A DNA stretch of 64,000 bases from positions 232,356,335-232,420,334 of the forward strand of contig CM060922.1 in assembly GCA_030737875.1 (NCBI GenBank), read 5' to 3'. Source of the DNA: Allium sativum. Lineage: Eukaryota > Streptophyta > Magnoliopsida > Asparagales > Amaryllidaceae. The position numbers were made by a program, and so were the translations under genes. Each line of letters begins with the position of its first letter. Position 1 is the first letter of the stretch. The notes beneath the pieces are model-generated. The model ran no database searches. It worked only from the letters and a program-made list of their open reading frames with translations, and had not been told where the DNA came from. This document shows positions 46,869-58,415 of this stretch, one piece after another.

Positions 46869-48520
46869 TCCCCTCGTCCACAAACCATGGACGATATTTA
46901 TTGTTGTGAATTGGTGTGAAATATTGGATGAAAAATGTGAATGGTTGAATAATTGTTTGTGGTTGATATTGTTTGGTTGTGGTTGAAAAATACCCATTGG
47001 TGATTGAAATGAATTGGAAATATTTGTGGAAATAAAAATAAACATGCCGCCTGCGGGCAAATTAGATGCATGAATCCCCATTGTCAAAAACTGCGAGGTT
47101 TTAAGGTAGAGCGAGGAGCCGTACTAGGGACGGTGCCGGTTTTAACTACCCTGCCGTTATGCTGCCGAAATTTTGATTAATTTTTATGTGTTAGAATAAT
47201 TTTCATATGTTGAAATTATTTTCGTGCGTTGAAATTAAAGTCATATGTTGAAACTATATCCATGTATGGAAATGTTCATGTGTTGAAAAGTGTTGTGTGA
47301 AAATTAAATTCATTTGTGAATGAATGAAGTGTTTAAACAATAAAAATCACATTTTTATAATATATATGATGTATGAAAAATATTCGCCTTATATATATAA
47401 ATAGTTTCAACAATAAAAATTCCATCTTTCTAATATGAACAACATAAATAAAATATCCATGTGTGGAAATGCTCATGTGTTGAAAAGTGTGTGTAGTGAA
47501 AAAGTTCATGTGTTGAATAAAAAGATTGGACAATAAAAATTACATTTTTATTGAAACTATGAAGTGTTGAAAACATCCTTTGTCGAATAAATATTTTAAA
47601 TTATAAAAATATCATTTTTATCACATATGTGATATTTTAGAGATATGCGGACGTTGAAATAGATATTGGTGATGAAATATTATTTTTAACATGCATAGGA
47701 ACTAAATAAAATAGTCATATGTTGAAATATATTTTAGTTCGCCAAAATTATCATCTTTGAAATGTGAATTGTTAAAAATAGCCACTTGTTCAAATAAATG
47801 TGCATGAGTTGAAATATACATTAATTAGCTAATGATATGATTTTAGCTTATGCATGCCACATTAGAATGAATGGTGTTTTTAAACCAAAGTAAATCAAAT
47901 ATGAAGTTGAATGGAAAATGATAAGTGATAAAAATTGTATATATGTACATGCATGTTTATTGAACATGTTATAGCAAAGGGGCTAGAGAAGAGGAATAAA
48001 ATTTTGTGCCCGACAAATAGGTACACATTTACTGTTTTGTTTGGGTGATGATTTTTTGAGCCTGTTGGCTAGCCGCTTGGCTTTTTCTTTTTCTTTTTGA
48101 CATGAGACGCCCGTGTGGCTATTTGGGAATTTTCCCAGCCCCTCCCGTACAAAGGAGGTTATGGCGAAATTTTCCAAAATTTAAAGGCGTTAGTGAAATA
48201 ATTGAAGTGAAAATGATATAGGAATTTTTGAATGAACTATATTTATATAAATATATAAATATTAATAAAATTAAAATGAAACGTGGTCGTGCAGTTCGTG
48301 TTTTGAAACCGTGATTTCAAACGACTAGCGCGAGAAATCCAACCATTGGATTTTCCCGAAACCGCAACCGTTGGGTTCACCTTGGAAATATCTTTCCAAC
48401 GGCACCAACTTTGTGAAGGTCCGACGGTTGGATTGTCTGGAATGTTTAATTCAAATCTGAAGAAAAACAGCACTAGAACGATTATATATATATATAAATA
48501 TAATTAAATTAAATCGAATA
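45268..48520 (+). repeat. Element A 3' LTR, proximal part (interrupted by element B)
   Basis: Aligns by eye with 35340-38545. It breaks off after AAATTAAATCGAATA, where the 5' LTR continues ACGACGCTGCAGTTCG. The AT microsatellite at 46809-46866 is longer than in the 5' LTR. The last five bases, GAATA (48516-48520), are the expected left target duplication of B. Confidence 0.9.
46809..46866. repeat. AT microsatellite in element A 3' LTR
   Basis: Nearly pure AT dinucleotides, expanded relative to the equivalent site near 36865-36890 in the 5' LTR. Confidence 0.95.
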
Positions 48521-48779
48521 TGTAACACCCCGTAGGTCGAATAACTTACTATAATATAAAACAGGGCAGAATTAAATTTTAAATCTGAATCAGGGGAAAC
48601 GGGCTATTCCATTGCGTTCGTCTCGGAAAAATACGCGAAATAGAGTCCGAGTTTTCGAAAATCGGAGTCCGTATGACCCAGTTAAGGCCCGAAGAAGTTT
48701 TCAGAAATTCAAAACAGATTTAAAAACAGAAATTTAAACATTTCAGAAGAGGCGGGAAAATTCCCGCCAGGCAGAGGGA

Positions 48780-48864
48780 GTCGACCCTAGGGTCGACATG
48801 GGTGTCGACCCCCTACCTAGGGGTCGACACAGGGGTCGACCCAGGGGTCGACAGAGGGGTCGAC
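48780..48864. repeat. GTCGAC-rich array upstream of the element B TATA box
   Basis: Seven GTCGAC hexamers in 85 bp, most set in GGGGTCGAC-A/C context. The array lies about 140 bp upstream of the TATA box, in the position of U3 enhancer repeats. Element C has a comparable but differently arranged array. Confidence 0.85.
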
Positions 48865-48999
48865 CCCCCCCCCCCTGTCGGTCTGTGTGACCTGGGTGCA
48901 CCATCTTGGCTTTGGGGCTGTGCTTGGTGGCTAGTACGAGATCTGACGGCTCTAATCTGATTTAGGGTTAATCTAATGGCCTAAAACACCTAACTAATC

Positions 49000-49007
49000 T
49001 ATAAATA
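49000..49007 (+). promoter_or_regulatory. TATA box of element B LTR
   Basis: TATAAATA, about 480 bp into the LTR and downstream of the GTCGAC array. The related LTR of C has TATATAAA in the matching place. Confidence 0.6.
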
Positions 49008-49269
49008 CACCCAAAGACTACCCTAATTCATACTAAAAATAGATACAACACCGTTATGCCGTCAAAATGCAACTTGAAGGAGCCTCCATCAAATTAAAGA
49101 GGAAGATAGCTTCTCAAATCAACTTCTAATCAACTCTAGCAACTTAATCTTCTTCTTAGGAGTGCTAATCAACAAGTTGTGAGTTTCTGTATCCTTAATG
49201 ACCAATTATTGAAATGACTATGATAGGATATAATGAGGTTATGGCTATGAATGTGGATCAATGCAAGTT

Positions 49270-49560
49270 ATGTTATCATATGCTATGTGTTTGTGATGTT
49301 ATGCAAGTTATGCAAGTTAGGTGCTATGTGTTCATGATGTTATGCAAGTTATGCAAGTCATATGCTATGTGATCATGATGTTATGCAAGTTGTGCAAGTT
49401 ATATGCTACATGTTCATGATGTTATGCAAGTTATGCAAGTCATATGCTACATGTTCATGATGTTATGCAAGTTATGCAAGTTATATGCTACATGTTCATG
49501 ATGTCATGCAAGTTATGCAAGTGTTAGGCTATGTGTTCATGATGCTAGTTATGCAAAATT
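49270..49560. repeat. 41-bp tandem repeats in element B LTR
   Basis: About seven imperfect units built on TTCATGATGTTATGCAAG and TTATGCAAGT-ATATGCTA. Related ATGCAAGTT phrases continue to about 49820. The array lies downstream of the TATA box, so it would be in transcribed, untranslated sequence. Confidence 0.85.
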
Positions 49561-51633
49561 GCTATGATAAACATTGATCCATTATGACACCATGATGATG
49601 CAAGTTTGGTGTATGATTATATGCAAGTTCATATATGATATGTTATGCAAGTTTGGTGTTTGATTATATGCAAGTAACATGTGCAAGTTTACACCTTGGA
49701 TGATATGCATACATATGCAAGTTAACCCCTTTGTATGTCATACATACATATGCAAGTGTACCCCTTTGTATGACATAAGTAACTCATGCAAGTTAACCTC
49801 TTTATGACATATGTGATTCGTGCAAGTTTGGGTTGGTTATTTATGCTAGTTGGGTTTGATGCTATATGCATGTTGACACCTTTAAACCCATGTTGATGCT
49901 AATGTTATGCAAGTTGAACCCATTGTATTTGTGATGAATCTTCCCTTTTATGTCATGTTAGCGAATTATGCGGGGAACAATGGGGTTAATATACATATTA
50001 ATGAAATGGTGTGAAGTTGGTATGATTATGCATACCATAAAGTGGATGGACATAATTGAGTCAATTATGTACATCGTTAAAATTGGAATTAATTAGGAAA
50101 AATTAATTCGAAATATGGGGGCGATTAATTAGGTGTAATTAATCGACTAAGACACGAGGTTGGACCCTTTTGTAGCGTAAGACTGCCCGGAACCGACCGG
50201 CAAATCCAGCGGCTACAAATGATTGGCCCAATGTGAGAGGTCTTAGGCACAAACTAAATACGTGACAAGTGTATAGACATGAGGTTAGACTCGGTTATGG
50301 CGTAAGGCTGCCCGGACCCAACCGGCAAATCCAGCTGCCATAAAAGATAGTCTAATGTGAGAGGTCTTTACAACGGTTACGTTCTTAATCAATTAAGAAA
50401 CACTTAACCAGATAAGCATGTAGTGGGCATGAGGGGTTAAGTGGGTGTCTTGGGTGGCATGTGGAAATCAAGTAAGTGCCTTGGGTGGCATGTGGAAATC
50501 TAGTGGGTTGCCTTGGGTGGCAATAGAAAATACGATTAGAATACTTAACCAAGTGGAAACATGTAATTAAACATGATTAAAGGGTTAAGTGGGATGCACT
50601 AAATAAATGAGACAAGCTTAGGTGGGTAGCTTGTGGGGGCCCATTTCAACCAGTAACCCATATGTATCTTATTGGGCTCGACCCATATCGAGGATGGGAC
50701 ACGCGTACAGGGCTTGATTATAAGAGGCCAAAACGGGTTAGCGGTGGCAACGCAAGTCCAATGGGTTTCATATGCGTGTGTGGACCCGGGCTGGTAGGTA
50801 AGACGTTGTTGCATCGTGTAGGTATAAGCCGTGCACCATTGGTTGTATCGGGTTGCCACTTTGGGGAGTGATACACCCCATTGTGGGGCCAGCACGGGTA
50901 TCTACGGTAGGGAGCCGATCGCTTGGGGAGTAGTGGGTACACCTAGTGGAGATAGGGGCAGACGGCACCTATGTAGTCAGCTAGGGGTACACGAAACTAC
51001 TGGGTAAATTTTCTAAGTCCTTGGGTGGGATCAACCTTTAAGTAGGAATGACTGGTGTGGTGCAGTTAGTAATTACCCTTGGGTGGGTAGATGCGTCTTT
51101 ACCGTTATCTTAGTTCATCCTATGTCTAGTTGGCTACTTAGTGTAGTCATTTATCCCCAGTCATCACCGTACCAAGTTTATATCATACCCTAATTACTTT
51201 AATGATTGTGTTGTTAAAGTTATAGGGCTCACTCAGACTTATGTCTGACCCCGTTGTTTTTATCTTTTTCCCCTTAGGTCCTCAGGTTGGGCCTAGCACT
51301 AGTGGGCTTTGATCAGATTTCTTTATCTATCTTTTGGAGCTTGGACCGTGATGTAAAGCCCAACTTATCTTTTCTTTTATGGCTATTAGTTTATGTAGTG
51401 GGATTATGTACCTATGTTTTTATCAGGATGGATATTTGTAACTTGACTTTTCTTTTATGGTGTTGTAACTAAACATGTTTATCTTCTGTTGCAATGAAAT
51501 GATGTTTTAGATTTCAAGTATTATTTATATCTGTCTTGTTGTAATTTTTCTGTTCTGTATTCACTTAAAATACTCCACCGAAGTTAAGGTATTCCCACAG
51601 TGAGTGACCTTAGCGGGTGTGGGGTGTTACACG

Positions 51634-51645
51634 TGGTATCAGAGC
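51634..51645 (+). other. Primer binding site of element B
   Basis: TGGTATCAGAGC stands two bases after the LTR, an exact initiator-methionine-tRNA type site. Confidence 0.9.
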
Positions 51646-51826
51646 AAAGGTTACCATAACAGATAAAACTTTTAGAAAACTATTTTTCTAAAAACATTTT
51701 TGGAAGAAGTATTTTAAAAAACATGTCTTTAAAGAGAAAGGTTTTTGAAAGAAAAGCATAATCCCCAATGGCCATATCTTTATCTTTCGAATTCTCTGTT
51801 TTGAATCTTTCCTTTTTCGTTTCAGC

Positions 51827-52543
51827 ATGGCTGAGGATCTTAACTTCCCGGAGGGTGTGACGATACCAGTATGGTATAGGAGATTGATGGAGGCTAGGGC
51901 CGCCACTGCGGGTCCAGCAAATGTTCCTCCACTAACAGTAGCACCCGATCTTCCTCCTCCCCCTCCTCCTCCTCGCACGGATACTTTTGCTAAGACTTGC
52001 AAGGAATTTAAGGCTATGGGAGGGAAACCTTTTCAAGGATTAGAAACTTTTGTGGAAGCTAGAGATTGGCTTAAGGAGGTGGAAGAGTTGATAGACATCT
52101 TTGAGATGGAAGAAGGAAAGAAAGTCAAGTTAGCTGCTTGGTTAATGAAGGGAGAGGCCTCATTCTGGTGGGAGGTCACTAATGGAGAGCGCCCTGTTGA
52201 CTCTTGGGCGGATTTCAGGCAAAGATTTGTGGCAAAGTTTCTCTCAAGGGATGAGGAAAACTTGTATATGGAAAGGTTCTTGACTCTAAAGCAAGGAAAC
52301 CTCTCGGTGAAGGAATATGTCAACAAGTTTAATCAATTGGCAAGGTTTGGCATAGACATGGTGAATACACCGGAGAAGAAGGCTTTGAGGTTCGTGAAAG
52401 GCTTGAATGAACCGATGCATGGATTGGCTATGACTCACATCCCTATGGGGGCCACCTTTGAGAAGCTAGTAGACATGGCACTCATGCATGAGGAAGAGAA
52501 GGGTCCCAATGCTAATAAGGCACCCGAGAAGAAGGGAGATTAG
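51827..52543 (+). CDS. Element B gag (capsid part)
   Basis: 238 codons. The N-terminus LNFPEGVTIPVWYRRLMEAR is followed by a Pro-rich linker, then GGKPFQGLETFVEARDWLKE, AAWLMKGEASFWWEVTNGE, FRQRFVAKFLS and LRFVKGLNEPMHGLAM, the retrotransposon gag landmarks. It ends at a TAG shortly before the zinc knuckles, and pol continues in the same frame. The C element has a stop at nearly the same place. Confidence 0.88.
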   Translation: MAEDLNFPEGVTIPVWYRRLMEARAATAGPANVPPLTVAPDLPPPPPPPRTDTFAKTCKEFKAMGGKPFQGLETFVEARDWLKEVEELIDIFEMEEGKKVKLAAWLMKGEASFWWEVTNGERPVDSWADFRQRFVAKFLSRDEENLYMERFLTLKQGNLSVKEYVNKFNQLARFGIDMVNTPEKKALRFVKGLNEPMHGLAMTHIPMGATFEKLVDMALMHEEEKGPNANKAPEKKGD

Positions 52544-54478
52544 AAGAGACCTCAACAGCAACAACAAAACAAGGGTGGGAAAGGCAACGGTGGCAAGGGG
52601 AAGAAAAAGTGCTTCAATTGCGGGACACCAGGCCACCTAAGCAAAGATTGTCGAAAGAAGAAGAAGACTGGCTGCTTCCACTGTGGCGAAGCAGGGCATC
52701 TAGTGAAGGACTGCCCTAAGAAGGGGAAAAGGACGGGATCTACCTCAGGAGGACAGGTGCAAGCTCTCATGGCACCGGGTCAGGCAAGGGGGCAAGTTCA
52801 GGCTCTCGCGGTTCCACCGATTCAGGAAAGAGGTAGAACTATTTCCATTGAAAGTCTGGTTTTTCTATTTGATCATCCTGTCCGTACATTGTTTGACTCT
52901 GGCGCATCGCATTCGTTTATCTCATCATTGTTAGTTGAGTCACTGCACTTAGACACCAGTCTAGTAGATGATCCCTTGGTTGTTTCAAACCCAATTGGGG
53001 GCTCCACTTATTTGTCCATGATATGTTTGGGTTTGAAGATTTCTATACTTAGTGTTGAGTTTAGATGTGATGCTTTTGTTTTGGGCTTCACGGGCTATGG
53101 GTTGATTTTGGGCATGGACTGGTTATCCAGTAATGGTGCCGTTCTTGATTGTGAAAGGAGAGTTGTTAGGCTCATGACCCACTTAGGTAACACTCTCGAG
53201 ATCTCTTGTAATCCCAGGGATTCTGTTATGCTAAGTTATCTTGAATCGCTTGACGCTTCGGTCGAGAGTTTGCGATCTGTTAGAGTGGTCCGGGAATACT
53301 CGGATGTGTTTGAGAAGCCTCCGAAGCGGGAGATAGACTTCCGAATATATCTGGTGAACAATGCTAAACCTGTGTCTTTAGCAGTGCGCCACATGGCTCC
53401 TCGTGAGAGGAGGGAACTCCATAAGCAAGTATGGGAGTTGCTTGAGAAGGGGTTCATAAGACGAAGTATATCGGAGTGGGGTGCTCCAGTAGTTTTTTCC
53501 ACGAAGGCGGATGGGTCCCTCAGACATTGTGTAGACTATAGAGAACTCAACAAACTCACAAAGAAGAATAGACACCCATTGCCGAGGATTGATGACCTTT
53601 TTGATCAGTTGGTTGGCGCCTCGGTGTTTTCGCAGTTGGACTTGGCCACGGGGTTTCATCAGTTGAGGGTGGCTGAGGATAGCATAGACAAGACTGCCTT
53701 TAGGACTCCGGATGGTTTCTATGAATGGCTGGTGATGCCATTTGGTTTGACGAACGCCCTAACATACTTTGTTGATTTGATGAGTATGGTGTTCAGGGAG
53801 TACCTTAATAAGTTCGTGGTGGTCTTTGTGGATGACATCTTAGTCTTTTCTAAGAGTGAAGAAGAGCATGCCCTACATCTTAGGGAAGTGTTGGAGACTC
53901 TTCGAGCGCATAGCCTTAAGGCTAAATTCTCTAAATGTCACTTCTGGAGGAAGGAAGTGCGGTTCTTAGGGCACGTGGTCTCCAAGGAAGGGATAGCTGT
54001 GGATCCCGCGAAGGTAGTATCCATCCAAGATTGGAAGGTTCCGAAGAATGCTACCGAGGTGAGGAGTTTCTTGGGGTTGGCTGGCTACTACAGGAAGTTT
54101 ATCAAGGACTTCGCGAAGATATCAGCCCCATTAACTCACTTGACGAAGAAGAATCTAGTCTTTGTAAGGGACTTAGATTGTGATGATGCGTTCCGACAGT
54201 TAAAGAGAGCTTTAACCACGGCTCCAGTCTTAGTGTTGCCAGATGGGAGTAAGCCATTTGTTGTCTATACAGATGCTTGTGGGACAGGACTGGGCGCATT
54301 CTTAATGCAAGAGGGAAGGGTAATAGCCTATGGTGGAAGGCAGTTGAGAAAGCATGAGAAGAATTACCCTATCCATGATTTAGAGTTGGCCGTTATTGTT
54401 TTTGCACTTAAGATTTGGCGCCATTATCTTCTGGGAGAGAGGTTCGAATTGTTCACTGACCACAAATCATTGAAGTAA
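52544..54478 (+). pseudogene. Element B nucleocapsid, protease, RT and start of RNase H
   Basis: Continues in the gag frame with a Gln/Gly/Lys-rich linker and two intact CCHC knuckles ([28 protein letters not shown]). Protease shows [15 protein letters not shown] has [35 protein letters not shown] and [13 protein letters not shown]. RNase H begins [16 protein letters not shown] and reaches TDHKSLK. In front of RT, four residues present in C (the EEVKGLPPK region) are missing by an in-frame deletion. A TAA at 54476 replaces Tyr of SLKYL. Confidence 0.9.
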
Positions 54479-54895
54479 TTGTTTTCTCAGAAGGATTTGA
54501 ACTTGAGACAGCAAAGGTGGATGGAGTTCTTAGCACCCTATGATTTCGAGACAGTGTATACCCCTGGCAAGGGTAATGTGGTGGCGGACGCCTTGAGCAG
54601 AAAAAGGTTGTCCTTGAGTCCATTGTTCGTGGAACGACGAAGCTTGGAATTTATCTCGATGTTTGATTTCAGACCTTCCGTTGACTATATACCCGGTTTG
54701 CTAGCATCCTTGGAGGTTAGACCTACTCTTTTGGGATGGATTGGCGAGGCACAGCGGGACGACCCACAGTTGGTTGAGTTGGTAGAGAGGCTCATAAGGG
54801 GGGAGTCGTCCATCCATTTGAGTGGGTACACCCTAGACGATATGGGGTGCTTGCGTAGAGACGGTAGACTTTGTTACCGCAAGACGAGGGTTTGA
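54479..54895 (+). pseudogene. Element B RNase H end and linker to integrase
   Basis: In-frame continuation: [33 protein letters not shown] and the linker. A one-base loss near 54873 (in the stretch normally read LCVPQ) ends the frame, and the reading resumes at 54871 in another frame. Confidence 0.88.
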
Positions 54896-55113
54896 GGAAG
54901 GCTATTCTTGATGATGCACACCGTTCTAGGATGACCATTCATCCCGGTGGGGACAAGATGTACCAAGACATGAAGCGAGTTTTCTTTTGGGCCGGTATGA
55001 AGAAAGATGTGGCCGAGTATGTCGCTAGATGCTTGGTGTGCCAACAAGTGAAAGCGGAGCAAAAGAAACCTGGTGGGTTGCTTCACCCATTTGAAGTTCC
55101 GCAATGGAAGTAG
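54871..55113 (+). pseudogene. Element B integrase zinc-binding domain
   Basis: Contains the HHCC motif: [16 protein letters not shown], then [17 protein letters not shown] at 55111 replaces the Trp of QWKWDS (TGG to TAG, a G-to-A change), and the frame continues behind it. Confidence 0.88.
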
Positions 55114-55125
55114 GATAGCGTCTCG

Positions 55126-55404
55126 ATGGATTTTATTGATGGGTTACCTAGGTCGAGGAAGGGTAATACAGGAATTTGGATTGTGGTAGACAGACTTACT
55201 AAGAGTGCCCATTTCATACCCGTGAAGAGTAAGAGGACTGCTCCATGGCTAGCTTCAGTTTATCTTCGAGAGATAGTTCGATTGCATCGTGTACCCTCTA
55301 GCATAGTGAGTGATCGAGATCCCATCTTCACTATTGAGTTTTGGAAGAGTTTGCAAGAAGCAGTGGGGACTCAGTTGTGTTTGAGCACCGCATATCATCC
55401 TTAG
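55126..55404 (+). pseudogene. Element B integrase catalytic core
   Basis: [20 protein letters not shown] supplies the first catalytic Asp and [10 protein letters not shown] the second. A TAG at 55402-55404 replaces Gln of HPQTDG (CAG to TAG, a C-to-T change). Confidence 0.88.
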
Positions 55405-55622
55405 ACGGACGGTCGGACCGAGAGGGTGAATCGTGTTCTAGAAGACCTTTTGAGGCTTTGTATCTTAGATTTTGGAGGTACATGGGAAGAGCATCTTCCA
55501 TTGGTGGAGTTCGCGTATAATAGCAGCTTTCAGTCCAGTATTGGTATGGCTCCTTTCGAAGCTCTTTATGGAAGGCCTTGTCGATTACCTACATGTTGGT
55601 GGGAATCTACGGATAAGATCTT
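55405..55622 (+). pseudogene. Element B integrase, fragment cut by element C
   Basis: After the stop the frame continues [16 protein letters not shown], which keeps the catalytic Glu, then [20 protein letters not shown] and [10 protein letters not shown], where element C begins. ATCTT (55618-55622) is the expected target duplication. Codons read past this point belong to the C LTR. Confidence 0.9.
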
Positions 55623-56006
55623 TGAAACACCCCACCTCCGTTAGGGTCACTCTCAAAGGGAATGCCCTAATTTTGGTGGAGGTTTATAAGTACAAGTCAC
55701 AGATATACAAGACAGATATAAAAACACATATTTGTAAACAGCGGAAGAACAACAAACTTTATTTCATAAAGTCAAATACATGTTACAACAACATCCTTTC
55801 CAAAAAGCATAACATAACACTTCATAATCTGTCTTGAGTACATTATTTTTAAAGAAGCATAAATAAAACATAGACAAACTGCCAAAGCCCCATAGTGGAT
55901 TGTCCAAAGCCATAGTTCAAAACAGGAAAATCCAAGCAATACATTTCTCTTCTTCAAGCTGGATGTTGACGTAGGTCAAGCTGCTGTGTTCCCTCCCTGA
56001 GGACCT

Positions 56007-56022
56007 GGGGGGGGGGGGGGGG
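56007..56022. repeat. G16 homopolymer
   Basis: On the element strand this is a C run at the place where B has CTTTTTCCCCTT just before AGGTCCTCAG. Confidence 0.95.
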
Positions 56023-57379
56023 AACGAAAGAAAAATAGAGTCAGACATAAAGCCTGAGTAAGTCTAGTACTACTTTGTCTATGAATAAAGAACTGGGTAT
56101 GATAAGTAAAACAGGAAGTGGGCAACATTATAAACTTGGTTAAGTTATCTAGGGTCGAATATACTATCGTACCCCATGTTAATCTCTGAACCCATATAAA
56201 CTAGTTTCCAATTTGCACCCCAAAATCAGGGTGATGTGATCCATTCTACGATGATCGGCTCCTACTCGCATAGTTACATGTGTCTTACGGCCCCCGATGT
56301 CTGTAGTTACCTATGCTGGTCCCACCATGGGGTGTATCAAGTCCCATAGTGGCAACCCGACACAACCTTAGAGTGCAAAGGTATGCTACTGGTGTCCAGT
56401 GCCTTATTTTTCTGCGCCGGAGTGTGTGCACGCCCGCACTCCGTTAGAACCTACACTGCTACACCACCGCCGTCGATTTTTGACCTCTTACAATCAGCCC
56501 AGTAATCGTGCCCCACCCTGCCTAGTTTCAGGGTATCATGATACACCGTGTAGGGTTACTGCTGAAAAGGGTCCCCCGTTACTAGGTTTTCTATCTCTAG
56601 CCAACATGCTAAGTTGGTTAAGTGTTTTCTAACCTAACCCCACCAGTCCGTTTAGTTTAGCATGTTCCATTTTGATTAAGTCTTAGTCCACTTAATCCTA
56701 ACAATCCTGATTCAGCCTTAATTGTCTTATTAAGGCCCTGACCTCTCACATTAGACAGGTATTGTTGTGGCTGCCTGTTGCCGGTTGGTTCCGGGCAGTC
56801 TTACGCCACAACTCAGTCTAACCTCGGGTCCTTGCTGGGCTCCATGTTTAACCTCCCACATTGGATAGGTATTGTTGTGACTACTGGACAGCCGGGCGGT
56901 TCCGGGCAGGTTTACATCACAACTCAATCCAACCTCGGGTTAAACACATCGTCTTTTCTACATTTACATATTTTTTCATTCTTCTTTATTTCTTATATGT
57001 AAATATTTGCGGCCCATTATTATGTTAATGGTGTAAAGGTTACACCAACCATGGGCCCAACTCATACTTGACTTTGGGCCCTTCTATTTCATATTTTCAT
57101 TCATTAATTAATTTTTAACCCAACGTTATTTTCCCCCGTTTTACACGTCCGTTTATATATTGGGCTTAGCCTTTTAAAGCCCAATTTAGCCATGCGAAAA
57201 GGGGAGGCTTAAAGCGTGATTACATACACAAAGAGGGGAAGGTGAGCGCATGAACTTGCATATGACGTTGGAAACACATAATAGAAACTGGTGTACTTGC
57301 ATAGTGGTAACATAGGTGACATGAATCAAAGCATGTGAACTTGCATAGGTTTAACTACAACATGAACCTATATTCTTAT

Positions 57380-57520
57380 TTAGGCATAATGTCAAACATG
57401 AGCATGTCGTAAATATTTCTAGCATGAGCATAGCATAATGTCAAACATAAGCATGGCGTAAATACTTTTGGCATAAACATGGCATAATGTCAAACATAAG
57501 CATGGCATAAATAAAGTTAA
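57380..57520. repeat. ~49-bp tandem repeats in element C LTR
   Basis: About three imperfect units of CATAATGTCAAACATAAGC followed by ATGGCGTAAATACTTTTGG. It occupies the place of the 41-bp array of B but the unit sequence is different. Confidence 0.75.
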
Positions 57521-58407
57521 ATTTTGTTCATGGCATAAACATAAACATGTCATGTTCATAAGGTTTCTACACGTTTACAAAGGGGATACTTTGTTACCAA
57601 CACAAAAGCATAGTTCAACTTAATCATGGTTTAAGCCTAATCACATAACGATGGTATAAACATACTTATGCATAAATATTCCTAAACATGGTGTTTGCTT
57701 TAAAACTTGCAAAAAGGGATTTTTGAGTCTAACCTAGCCATGTCTCACATATGTCATCATATAATTCTTTTAAACAAGATAGACTTAATCATAGATTTCA
57801 ATTATGCCAAATATAATTCATAGCCTAGCCATATTCATAAGTTTGCAAAAGCATGTCTTAATACATGGATTATGGTGTCAAAATTCCAACATAGATTCAT
57901 ATGAACTATAACAACCAAACTTGTCTCAATTGCTTGCAAAACGATTTATGCACAAAATATACATCATGACAACATAATAACAAAGCCCCAAACTTGCATG
58001 AATTTCAATTAACTACATACATGTAGCTTCAACATAGATTACACAATTTGCGCAATATTCCAAACGTATATTTGCATAGAACTACCGCATGTAGTTCTTT
58101 ATAATGAATAACATAATTTTGCACAAATATGAATTACTTCCATTGCCACAATTCAAGCATACATCAACACAGTTGTTTATTAATACCAAAGTAATACTCT
58201 ACTTACAATCGTTGCGGCGAATTCTCTAATTAAGAGATAGGATTCCTATGTTGAATTGATTAGCTTTAGGTTGCTTGAATTGCTTTAGGCTTTAGAACTT
58301 TCTTCCTAATCCTCTCTTTAGTTGGCGGCTACTCTTTGTCGTTCCTCAGCAACATGGCGGCTATGTTCTTAATTTGAATGAATAGATTAGGGTTTAGTCT
58401 AGGGTTG

Positions 58408-58415
58408 TTTATATA
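58408..58415 (-). promoter_or_regulatory. TATA box of element C LTR
   Basis: TATATAAA on the minus strand, about 500 bp into the LTR, as in B. Confidence 0.6.

Larger units (their letters stand above)
35340..48520 (+). mobile_element. Element A: Ty3-gypsy chromovirus (Tekay/Del type), interrupted in its 3' LTR
   Basis: A 5,335-bp 5' LTR (35340-40674), tRNA-Met-type primer site, one gag-pol frame (40932-45166, broken), polypurine tract (45255-45266) and a 3' LTR from 45268 make up the element. The 3' LTR is interrupted at 48520 by element B and resumes beyond the window. The protein order gag, protease, RT, RNase H, integrase and a chromodomain-like C-terminus defines Ty3-gypsy chromoviruses. 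The left target duplication would be TGAAA (35335-35339); the right copy is outside the window. The two LTRs differ by scattered substitutions and microsatellite length. Confidence 0.88.
48521..51631 (+). repeat. Element B 5' LTR
   Basis: Contains a GTCGAC-rich array (48780-48864), a C12 run (48864-48875), a TATA box (49000-49007), a 41-bp tandem array (about 49270-49560), two diverged copies of a block with CTGCCCGGA and ACCGGCAAATCCAGC (about 50155-50250 and 50290-50370), and a pyrimidine tract followed by AGGTCCTCAG (51264-51287) near the 3' end. Open frames at 50599-50968 fall within this LTR and have no recognisable domain. Confidence 0.88.
48521..55622 (+). mobile_element. Element B: Ty3-gypsy chromovirus, interrupted in integrase
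   Basis: The 3,111-bp 5' LTR (48521-51631) has an 11-bp terminal inverted pair (TGTAACACCCC / GGGGTGTTACA). A primer site and a gag-pol frame with many lesions follow. The element breaks at 55622, inside the integrase, where element C begins in the opposite orientation. The remainder of B and its 3' LTR lie beyond the window. It is inserted in the 3' LTR of A. Its proteins are close to those of C and more distant from A. Confidence 0.88.

Noticed and set aside
49270..49560. Regularly spaced repeats that could suggest a CRISPR-like array
   Set aside because: The units are directly tandem without unique spacers, and the context is a plant retrotransposon LTR.
50599..50968. Overlapping open frames on both strands in the element B LTR
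   Set aside because: They lie within the LTR leader, no domain is recognised, and the corresponding part of the C LTR does not keep them.
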